Below the pieces are notes generated by a model. That model worked only from the letters and a program-made list of their open reading frames with translations. It did no database searches and had not been told where the DNA came from. The translations under genes were made by a program, and so were the position numbers. Below, one piece after another: positions 8,375-14,235 of a stretch of DNA of 15,000 nt (the first letter of the stretch is position 1; each line of letters starts with the position of its first letter). The stretch covers positions 10,001 to 25,000 of the forward strand of contig JAWQFJ010000553.1 of NCBI GenBank assembly GCA_034096865.1, read 5' to 3'. The stretch comes from Theodoxus fluviatilis (Eukaryota > Mollusca > Gastropoda > Cycloneritida > Neritidae).

Positions 8375-11300
8375 GTTGTCGTAATCTTTTCCCACCAGTT
8401 TCTAGATTCCATGAAAAGCTTGAAAGAAGTGAAAGAGATAAAACCCTCAGTAGGGTTTCAAAATTGTGATGGAGGGATGTATCATTATTACTACAGTTAT
8501 GCTGCAGTATGAGAAACGTTACTGCAGGAACACAGCTAGGGAGGAAGCTCACTTTCAGGAGTGTCATGACATCCTCCCTGCCTTTCCAGGCCCTCTCGGT
8601 GGGGATCTTCCCCTACGTTCTGAAGCTGCTGCAAAGCCACGCCAAGGAGCTGAAGCCGCACCTTGTGTTCATCTGGTCCAAAATCCTTGCAGTGGACAGG
8701 GTAGGCCTGGCCTGTGATGGCCACCAGAGATCTCAGCGAACATTCAAACCAATCATGTTTTCCTGTTGCTGTCTTCCATTTTCACATAATGGTTGCTTCA
8801 TAACAGGTCTTAGGCCTGTATAAATACTGTAACTCTAGGACTATAAGGTGCACCCTTTTTTCATCAGTTGAATCCCTGTACTTTACATTATGGTGCATTT
8901 TGTGTGTGGAAATGTTTTTGTGAAGTTGAATCTCCTCATAACACGTTCCTGTTCATGGAGAAAAAAAATCCTGCCATTTTCCCCATAATTTTTCAAAAGA
9001 AGTTTATGGGCAAATCCAAAAATCTTAATTTTAGTTGATGAACAAGTTTGTGAGGTGATAAATTTGAAGATCAAATGGTTATAGTAGAGGTGATGTATTA
9101 CACTGTGGTTTTGATAAATGATTTGTGTGTTATTTTTATTGGAGTTTGTTTTCTTCTTCTCTAGTCATGCCAGGGTGACCTAGTGAAGGACAATGGTCAT
9201 AAATACTTCCTCAGCGTGATGTCCGATTCTTCCATGTCGGTGAGTAAACCTCTCTTTTGGCTTCTCACTTTGGGGCATGATATTGGCCATGTTCCAATAT
9301 TGCAAAGAGTATGTGCCTTAATATGGAGGTGTAAGCTATGTCAATATTTCAACACTCAGCATACTAGTCAAACTGTAGTCCCATTTACATTCACAGGAAT
9401 GCAGGAGAAAATATGTGTGTTGTAAATTTGAAGCTGCAATGATTCTATCAGAAGACTGCATGACAATTATGAACTAGTTGTCTGAAGTGTCTGACAGAGT
9501 TTCTTTGCTGTGGCTATTAAAATTAACAGTTTGTATGAAACTATTATTGCTTACTTCTTTTAAAGCAAGATTGATGATGAAATCATCTCTCTGCCAAATA
9601 TTGCTGACTTCAGGTTTCTTTATGAGCAGAACTAAAAGTACTTATGCAAGAATTATTAAGTCTAGTGTAAGATATGGCCAGAGCTTTTTGATGTCCCCCT
9701 CCGTAGCTGGAACCCCTGGATGCTGGACTTTCAGGGTCAAGGTATGTAGGTCAGCAGGGCCTAGGTATGTAGCTCAGCAGTCCCTAGGTATGTAGGTCAG
9801 CAGGGCCTGCAGTATGTAGGTCAGCAGTCCCTAGGTATGTAGGTCAGCAGGGCCTACAGTATGTAGCTCAGCAGTCCCTACGTATGTAGGTCAGCAGTCC
9901 CTAGGTATGTAGCTCAGCAGTCCCTAGGTATGTAGCTCAGCAGTCCCTAGGTATGTAGGTCAGCAGGGCCTGCAGTATGTAGCTCAGCAGTCCCTAGGTA
10001 TGTAGGTCAGCAGGGCCTACATATGTAGGTCAGAAGGGCCTTGGTATGTAGGTCAGCAGTCCCTAGGTATGTAGGTCAGCAGGGCCTACAGTATGTAGCT
10101 CAGCAGTCCCTAGGTATGTAGCTCAGCAGTCCCTAGGTATGTAGGTCAGAAGGGCCTGCAGTATGTAGCTCAGCAGTCCCTACGTATGTAGGTCAGCAGT
10201 CCCTACGTATGTAGGTCAGCAGTCCCTAGGTATGTAGCTCAGCAGTCCCTAGGTATGTAGCTCAGCAGTCCCTAGGTATGTAGGTCAGCAGGGCCTACAG
10301 TATGTAGCTCAGCAGTCCCTAGGTATGTAGCTCAGCAGTCCCTAGGTATGTAGGTCAGCAGGGCCTTGGTATGTAGCTCAGCAGTCCCTAGGTATGTAGG
10401 TCAGCAGGGCCTACAGTATGTAGCTCAGCAGTCCCTACGTATGTAGGTCAGAAGGGCCTGCAGTATGTAGCTCAGCAGTCCCTACGTATGTAGGTCAGCA
10501 GTCCCTAGGTATGTAGCTCAGCAGTCCCTAGGTATGTAGCTCAGCAGTCCCTAGGTATGTAGGTCAGCAGGGCCTACAGTATGTAGCTCAGCAGTCCCCA
10601 CGTATGTAGGTCAGAAGGGCCTTGGTATGTAGGTCAGCAGGGCCTACATATGTAGGTCAGAAGAGCCTACGTATGTAGGTCAGCAGGGCCTATGTATGTA
10701 GGTCAGCAGGGCCTTGGTATGTAGCTCAGCAGGGCCTTGGTATGTAGCTCAGCCAGGGGCAGCCCTAAGTAGCCAAGGAGGCAGCCAGGGGGACAGAGAG
10801 ACCGAACCAGATCATTCAGATCCAACTGCGCAACAAACCATGCTGGAACATGGAGGCAAACCTATTTGAAACAGACTAGTCACCGATTCTTGCATCCAAT
10901 CCCCCTCCCCCTGTTGGCTGCGGTAAGGATCGGCCTACCACATCTCCCTACACGTTTTTGTAAGAGGTGAAAAACTTGGGAAGTCATGACTTGACATGTA
11001 CTAATTCTAACCATTTCTTATGGTTTTTTGACTCACATGCGAAGCAAAAGTGAGTCTATGTACTCACCCGTGTCGTCCGTCCGGGCGTCCGGGCGTCCGG
11101 GCGTCCGGGCGTCCGTGAAAAACTTTAACGTTGGATTTTTCTCGGAGACTATTAAGTCTATCAACACCCAATTTGGCATGATGGTGTATGATAACAAGGC
11201 CTCAAAAAACATACATAGTGACTTGTCCTTGCTTCAAGGTCAAGGTCGCAGGGGCCATAAATGTTGTCTAAAAAACAGTCATTTTTCACATTTTCTCAAT

Positions 11301-13948
11301 TTTCTCTAAAGTTTTTGAGATTGGATACCTGACCTATATATGGTATATAGGGCAAAGTAAGCCCTATCTTTTGATACCAGTTTGGTTGACCTTGTTTCAA
11401 GGTCAAGGTCACAGGAGCTCTTTAAAGTTGGATTGTATACATATTTTGAAGTGACCTTGACCCTGAACTATGGAAGATAACTGTTTCAAACTTAATAATT
11501 ATGTGGGGCACATGTTATACTTTCATCATGAGACACATTTGGTCACATATCATCAAGGTCAAGGTCACTTTGACCCTTATGAAATGTGACCAAAATGGGG
11601 TAGTGAACCACTAAAAGTGACCATATCTCATGGTAGAAAGTGCCAATAAGCACCATTGTGCTTCCTATGTCTTGAATTAACAGCTTGTGTTGCATGACCT
11701 TTGATGACCTTGACCTTGGGTCAAGGTCACATGTATTTTGGTAGGAAAAATGTGTTAAGCATTTCTTAGTGTATGATGTCATTGGTAGGTTTAGTTGTTT
11801 GACCTTGACCTTGAAGGTCACCTGAAGGTCAAGGTCATGTAAAGGTCAAGGTCAAGCATGTGAGTCGTATGGGCTTTGCCCTTCTTGTTAAAAATATTAA
11901 TGGCCATAATTAGCCTACAAAGGTTGATACTGCAAAACTCCATCTGTCCGTCCGTCCATCCGTCCCTTTCTCTGTCCATCCGTTCGTCCATCCATCCATC
12001 CATCACATCCAAACGCAAGCTTTCAGACTGATTAAAAAAATTGGCAGACAACTTTTCATCCATTTTTGACTCACATGCGAAGCAAAAGTGAGTCTATGTA
12101 CTCACCCGTGTTGTCCGTCCGGGCGTCCGTGAAAAACTTTAACGTTGGATTTATCTCGGAGACTATTAAGTCTATCAACACCCAATTTGGCATGATGGTG
12201 TATGATGACAAGGCCTCAAAAAACATACATAGTGACTTGTCCTTGCTTCAAGGTCAAGGTTGCAGGGGCCATAAATGTTGTCTAAAAAACAGTCATTTTT
12301 CACATTTTCTCAATTTTCTCTGAAGTTTTTGAGATTGGATACCTGACCTATATATGGTATATAGGGCAAAGTAATCCCTATCTTTTGATACCAGTTTGGT
12401 TGATCTTGCTTCAAGGTCAAGGTCACAGGAGCTCTTCAAAGTTGGATTGTATACATATTTTGAAGTGACCTTGACCCTGAACTATGGAAGATAACTGTTT
12501 CAAACTTAATAATTATGTGGGGCACATGTTATACTTTCATCATGAGACACATTTGGTCACATATCATCAAGGTCAAGGTCACTTTGACCCTTATGAAATG
12601 TGCCCAAAATGGGGTAGTCAACCACTAAAAGTGACCAGATCTCATGGTAGAAAGTTCCAATAAGCGCCATTGTGCTTCCCATGTCATGAATTAACAGCTT
12701 TGTGTTGCATGACCTTGGATGACCTTGACCTTGGGTCAAGGTCACATTATTTTGGTAGGAGAAATGTGTAAAGCATTTCTTAGTGTATGATGTCATTGGT
12801 AGGTTTAGTTGTTTGACCTTGACCTTGAAGGTCACCTGAAGGTCAGGGTCATATAAAGGTCAAGGTCAAGCATGTGAGTCGTATGGGCTTTGCCCTTCTT
12901 GTTTCCCATGAAACTAAATCACTGGCTCTGGATCATTCTATGGGCAACTTTCCTGCTCACTGTTAGACCAGCATGAGTCCTCACAGGGAAGAAGGACCCT
13001 GTGGTAATTGTGCTTTCTCTCATTCTGGACTCCACACAACTCGCTGTGTGTGTTTCAGACGTGGCACAGGACGATGGCAACCTTCATTACCTGCATCATC
13101 ATGACTGACTTCAGGCCTGGACAGGTAGACTTCCTCTCTGAACCCCTCCCTCGCATTGCTTGTAACCTGATGTTGAAGCTGTTATGCAGTCACGCCTACA
13201 GTGTTGAATATAGTATCATGATGCCTGGTCAGATTCATCTTTCTTTTTTCTCTCTTGGGGAATATGAGCGTACCTTCCCCAACTCAAAACAAAGTAACAA
13301 ATTTGATTCCTGGTCAATTCGGCTTTTTTGTAAAGTTTTTCATGTTTATCGTGAATCGGAATTTTGTGGGTAAGTTAGACTGAATGTAATAATTCTATGT
13401 GATTATTGCATATATGTATACATGTATACATACACAAACTGGTACAAGTGTGCTATTGCATGCACGTGTGCTCACAGACACACACACACATGCACACATA
13501 TGCACACACACATATGCACACACACTCATGCAAGCACTAACACACACATGCACACAAACATGTATGTAAGTGTGCTCGCAAACACATACACTTGCGCACA
13601 CACTCACACACATAATGCACAAATACACATGCAAACACACACACATGTATGCAACATTCATTCACAAACACACATGCATTCACACAAACACATGCTATCA
13701 TGCACACTTATGAGTACACTCTTCAAGCCACTACCAGAGTGTAGTTGTCTTGGTCATAGACAAGTAACTTGTACTATAGGTACTGCTTGTGGAGTGCTGT
13801 AGGAAAGGACTGCAGTTCTCCGTGTGTCTCTGTAACTCGCTGTGTACAGGAGGCAGCGCTGCAGGGCAACGTGGTCTCCATCTGTCTGGAACAGCTGGAC
13901 ACAACAGACAGGCAGTACCGCCACTGGCTGGCACTCTGTCTGGGCAAG
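988..13948 (+). CDS. RPTOR: RPTOR (raptor), internal part: ten spliced exons
   Basis: Raptor is the mTORC1 scaffold that presents substrates (TOS-motif proteins such as S6K and 4E-BP) to mTOR and docks on Rag GTPases at the lysosome. The ten exons join into 368 codons without a stop, and the split codons (W61, K81, E115, W163) are all restored. The product follows vertebrate raptor almost colinearly as I recall it. Hallmark stretches are [94 protein letters not shown] and [13 protein letters not shown]. The fragment spans the end of the N-terminal conserved (caspase-like) region and the first armadillo/HEAT repeats. The 5' exons and the rest of ARM plus WD40 lie outside the window. Introns total about 11.9 kb and are filled with repeats. 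Identity is near certain from motif content; exact exon borders rest on GT/AG rules and phase. Confidence 0.95.
1170..1705. other. Intron sequence without recognised gene
   Basis: First part of the intron after exon a. I see no exon, RNA gene or long tandem repeat here. Two points are listed separately: a DR1-like motif at 1493-1505, and a short stretch at about 1646-1690 that resembles 11905-11945. Confidence 0.7.
1493..1505 (-). promoter_or_regulatory. DR1-like nuclear receptor motif
   Basis: TGACCTTTGACCC reads GGGTCAAAGGTCA on the minus strand: two AGGTCA-type half-sites spaced by one base, the arrangement bound by HNF4 and RXR heterodimers. This is a sequence match only. One such site in an intron may be chance. 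Confidence 0.3.
1706..1828. repeat. (CATC)n microsatellite
   Basis: About 30 almost perfect CATC units. The minus strand reads as a Met-Asp-Gly-Trp repeat, which is only an artefact of a tetranucleotide repeat with no stop codons. Confidence 0.97.
1889..1916. repeat. (TTG)n microsatellite
   Basis: About nine TTG/TGT trinucleotide units within intron sequence. Confidence 0.9.
2076..2946 (+). mobile_element. Helentron-like non-autonomous element (HINE/DINE-1 type), copy 1
   Basis: Two near-identical copies lie at 11025-11888 and 12063-12902, which defines the ends. The 5' end is a T-run then GACTCACATGC (2081-2091), which forms a hairpin with GTGAGTC shortly downstream. A variable (CGTC)n/(CGGGCGTC)n tract follows at about 2125-2174. 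The 3' part has GCATGTGAGTC, the exact inverted repeat of the 5' motif, then GGGC-ttt-GCCC and TTCTTG. No target duplication is visible, and all copies begin after TTTT and end before T. Subterminal inverted repeats, an internal microsatellite, a 3' stem-loop and a T/T site match HINE/DINE-1 architecture. It has no coding capacity. The internal region has 12 exact TCAAGGTCA/TGACCTTGA motifs. The alternative is an asymmetric MITE-like repeat. Confidence 0.75.
2947..3094. other. Unique intron spacer
   Basis: A short stretch between the dispersed element and the minisatellite. No feature is seen in it. Confidence 0.6.
3095..4076. repeat. 16-unit 67/53-bp minisatellite ending at a splice acceptor
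   Basis: Units start at 3095, 3162, 3215, 3268, 3335, 3402, 3455, 3522, 3589, 3656, 3709, 3776, 3843, 3910, 3963 and 4016. Nine are 67 bp, six are 53 bp (lacking a 14-bp AGGAGCTGTTCAGA segment) and the last is 61 bp (6-bp deletion). A partial unit, CTGCTTG, at 4077 leads directly into the acceptor of exon b (ends 4091). Each unit starts with the hairpin CTGCT-tgcc-AGCAG. Units 3455 and 3709 share a C-to-T change, showing duplication of a 254-bp four-unit block. No forward frame has a stop, so long ORFs appear in all three; they are not treated as genes. Confidence 0.97.
4092..4151 (+). CDS. RPTOR: RPTOR exon b
   Basis: This 60-bp exon lies between acceptor gttgtag (ends 4091) and donor GTAAGT (4152). 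It completes W61, encodes residues 62-80 including [12 protein letters not shown], and starts K81. The eight residues between RW and LVPG match the spacing of vertebrate raptor, which fixes the acceptor. Its 3' splice site is the very end of a 16-unit minisatellite, so the branch point and upstream sequence must lie in repeat-derived DNA. Confidence 0.9.
4158..4407. other. Intron sequence without recognised gene
   Basis: AT-rich intron after exon b. Nothing recognisable before the (CA)n tract. Confidence 0.6.
4408..4468. repeat. (CA)n microsatellite
   Basis: A CA tract of about 20 units, interrupted near its end. It lies about 550 bp upstream of a (GT)n region in the same intron. Confidence 0.95.
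4469..5010. other. Intron sequence without recognised gene
   Basis: Single-copy-looking intron. Open frames here are short, lack splice support and do not resemble raptor or any family I know. Confidence 0.65.
5011..5218. repeat. Imperfect (GT)n microsatellite
   Basis: GT-rich tract with pure blocks near 5117-5140 and 5191-5217 and GCGT/GTAT interruptions. Opposite-strand frames show the same Cys-Val or Thr-His dipeptide artefact. Confidence 0.95.
5387..5487 (+). CDS. RPTOR: RPTOR exon c
   Basis: Acceptor ttgacag ends at 5386 after a good pyrimidine tract; donor GTGAGA starts at 5488. The exon completes K81, encodes residues 82-114 and starts E115. It contains the strongly conserved [17 protein letters not shown] block, where the ARM region begins. 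Phase in is 2 and phase out is 1, both consistent with the neighbouring exons. Confidence 0.95.
5488..5780. other. Intron sequence without recognised gene
   Basis: Start of the intron after exon c. No feature is seen before the pyrimidine tract. Confidence 0.6.
5781..6318. repeat. Long (TCC)n polypyrimidine tract
   Basis: About 540 bp of TCC units with occasional CCC, TTC or CTC interruptions; CT-rich sequence continues to about 6430. The minus strand is (GGA)n. Poly-Ser, poly-Pro, poly-Glu and poly-Gly frames are artefacts of the trinucleotide. Purine/pyrimidine mirror symmetry is nearly unbroken. Confidence 0.97.
6504..6648 (+). CDS. RPTOR: RPTOR exon d
   Basis: Acceptor ccccacag ends at 6503; donor GTCAGT starts at 6649. 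The exon completes E115, encodes residues 116-162 and starts W163. It includes [15 protein letters not shown] and [13 protein letters not shown], among the best conserved parts of raptor's first armadillo/HEAT helices. The acceptor lies about 185 bp downstream of a 540-bp (TCC)n tract. Confidence 0.95.
6649..7055. other. Intron sequence without recognised gene
   Basis: Intron after exon d. It contains only a short CA-rich patch at about 6947-6990; otherwise nothing recognisable. Confidence 0.65.
7056..7550. repeat. 58-59-bp tandem array built from a splice acceptor
   Basis: Acceptor-like points with a following GAATGCCT-like sequence occur at about 7066 (weak), 7122, 7180, 7238, 7296 (weak), 7355, 7414, 7473 and 7532. 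Spacing is 58 or 59 bp; the last point is the real start of exon e. The three units nearest the exon are almost identical (for example TTGAAGTTGCCCG and TGCCTGTATTTGGAT); upstream units decay progressively. The array therefore includes the real acceptor and the first bases of the exon. Confidence 0.9.
7532..7712 (+). CDS. RPTOR: RPTOR exon e
   Basis: Acceptor ctttctacag ends at 7531; donor GTAGAA starts at 7713. The exon completes W163 and encodes residues 164-223, from [13 protein letters not shown] to [10 protein letters not shown], ending in phase 0. The middle part ([20 protein letters not shown]) is less conserved than the ends. The acceptor is the last of a series of look-alike acceptors spaced 58-59 bp apart; only this one restores TGG and the raptor frame. 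Confidence 0.95.
7949..8032 (+). CDS. RPTOR: RPTOR exon f
   Basis: Acceptor gtggacag ends at 7948; donor GTGAGT starts at 8033. This phase-0 exon of 28 codons (residues 224-251) encodes [20 protein letters not shown] followed by LGPWAVSL, nearly invariant between animals. A G-rich stretch of about 90 nt, with several GGG/GGGGG runs, directly follows the donor. Confidence 0.95.
8034..8135 (+). other. G-rich stretch after a 5' splice site
   Basis: Runs of GGGG, GGGGG and GGG alternate with GA-rich sequence just after the donor of exon f. Intronic G-runs close to a donor often act as splicing enhancers in animals; that role here is inference. Confidence 0.4.
8221..8381. repeat. (TCA)n microsatellite
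   Basis: About 50 TCA/TCG/TCT trinucleotides. Poly-Asp, poly-His, poly-Ser and poly-Met frames on both strands come from this repeat and are not genes. Confidence 0.97.
8590..8700 (+). CDS. RPTOR: RPTOR exon g
   Basis: Acceptor ctttccag ends at 8589; donor GTAGGC starts at 8701. The exon has 37 codons (residues 252-288): [36 protein letters not shown] and a final R. Vertebrate raptor has Ser instead of this Arg as I recall it; the donor position that gives Arg is the only GT keeping phase 0. Confidence 0.93.
8701..9164. other. Intron without recognised features
   Basis: Complete 464-bp intron between exons g and h. I see only its donor, its TTCTTCTTCT pyrimidine tract and its acceptor. Confidence 0.75.
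9165..9239 (+). CDS. RPTOR: RPTOR exon h
   Basis: Acceptor ttctctag ends at 9164 after a TTCTTCTTCT tract; donor GTGAGT starts at 9240. The exon has 25 codons (residues 289-313) beginning [18 protein letters not shown] and ending SDSSMS. The end is variable relative to vertebrates. It is followed by the largest intron of the window (3.8 kb). Confidence 0.93.
9246..9740. other. Intron sequence without recognised gene
   Basis: First 500 bp of the largest intron. Frames in it (for example 9478-9795) are uninterrupted only by chance and run into the minisatellite. Confidence 0.65.
9741..10752. repeat. 44-unit 23/24-bp minisatellite with two unit classes
   Basis: By manual count, 44 tandem units carry the core TATGTAG. 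Class B (24 units) reads TATGTAGGTCAG; class A (20 units) reads TATGTAGCTCAG. Units end in CAGTCCC or CAGGGCC and are joined by TAG, TACAG, TGCAG, TACG or TTG. Class B contains TATGTAGGTCA, a full match to the ROR/REV-ERB consensus WAWNTRGGTCA; the G-to-C change in class A breaks it. Many joints also read TAGGTATGT, close to a 5' splice donor. There are no unique spacers. Confidence 0.95.
10753..11024. other. Intron sequence without recognised gene
   Basis: Spacer between the minisatellite and the second dispersed element. Nothing recognised. Confidence 0.6.
11025..11888 (+). mobile_element. Helentron-like non-autonomous element, copy 2
   Basis: It starts after a T-run with GACTCACATGC (11030) and ends GCATGTGAGTC-GTATGGGCTTTGCCC-TTCTTG at 11887. 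The 5' tetranucleotide tract has CGTC units interleaved with four GGG-containing units (11084-11116). From the T-run on it aligns with copy 1 without large gaps, differing by scattered substitutions, and it is closer to copy 3 in the first half. I count 12 exact TCAAGGTCA/TGACCTTGA motifs. Same orientation as the host gene. Confidence 0.75.
11905..12052. repeat. Spacer with degenerate CGTC/CATC repeat, related to 1646-1710
   Basis: The 180-bp spacer between copies 2 and 3 contains a CGTC/CATC-rich stretch (11943-12003). The 40 bp before it (TTAGCCTACAAAGGTTGATA and on through TGCA to CCATCT) resembles 1650-1690, which precedes the (CATC)n tract in the first intron. This suggests a second, older dispersed repeat with a tetranucleotide tail. 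Confidence 0.45.
12063..12902 (+). mobile_element. Helentron-like non-autonomous element, copy 3
   Basis: It starts with TTTTT-GACTCACATGC (12068) and ends GGGCTTTGCCC-TTCTTG at 12901. It has the shortest internal tetranucleotide tract (only two or three units, about 12113-12130), which accounts for most of its shorter length. It is otherwise very close to copy 2 and carries 11 exact TCAAGGTCA/TGACCTTGA motifs. Same orientation as the other copies and as RPTOR. No complete ORF. Confidence 0.75.
13059..13124 (+). CDS. RPTOR: RPTOR exon i
   Basis: Acceptor tgtttcag ends at 13058; donor GTAGAC starts at 13125. The exon has 22 codons (residues 314-335): [20 protein letters not shown] then GQ. 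HRTM and the final GQ match the raptor pattern before EA(C/A)LQGN. The phase is 0 at both ends. Confidence 0.92.
13131..13470. other. Intron sequence without recognised gene
   Basis: Intron after exon i up to the CA-rich tract. A frame from 13008 reads from before exon i into this intron, but conservation stops at GQ (13124), so the rest is intron. Confidence 0.65.
13471..13695. repeat. Imperfect (CA)n region
   Basis: CA-rich sequence with regularly recurring ATGCACACA/CATGCA blocks. It shows no stops in some frames but no protein character beyond Thr-His repeats. Confidence 0.9.
13850..13948 (+). CDS. RPTOR: RPTOR exon j
   Basis: Acceptor tgtgtacag ends at 13849; donor GTGAGC starts at 13949. 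The exon has 33 codons (residues 336-368), from [17 protein letters not shown] to WLALCLGK. The next raptor block (W-Q-N-F-D type) is not found in the remaining kilobase, so the following intron is longer than 1050 bp and the gene continues outside the window. A (CT)n tract begins about 11 nt after the donor. Confidence 0.93.
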
Positions 13949-13956
13949 GTGAGCTG

Positions 13957-14150
<194 letters not shown>

Positions 14151-14154
<4 letters not shown>

Positions 14155-14235
14155 AGCGGCTAGCCCTCGCGCCGGTAAGACGTGTTCCCGTCAGCTCTGG
14201 CCTGCTCGAGCGTTTCTCCGTAACAGAAAGTCACC
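14151..14235 (+). other. Possible 5' leader of the 14236 frame
   Basis: A GC- and CpG-rich stretch (for example CTCGCGCCGG) between the (CT)n tract and the ATG. The abrupt composition change suggests the 5' end of an inserted element. No defined promoter motif is visible. Confidence 0.3.

Noticed and set aside
7922..8395. Minus-strand poly-Asp frame and plus-strand poly-Ser/His frames
   Set aside because: Artefacts of the (TCA)n repeat. The region spans raptor exon f on the other strand.
9478..9795. 105-codon frame in the large intron
   Set aside because: No similarity to known families, it runs into the minisatellite, and raptor residues before and after are contiguous without it.
9741..10752. 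CRISPR-like array of regular 23/24-bp repeats
   Set aside because: Units are contiguous, with no unique spacers and no cas genes; the genome is eukaryotic. It is a minisatellite.
11028..12835. Paired frames in the dispersed elements (85-93 codons on both strands)
   Set aside because: They coincide with repeat copies, are broken or shifted between copies and show no known domain; the element appears non-coding.
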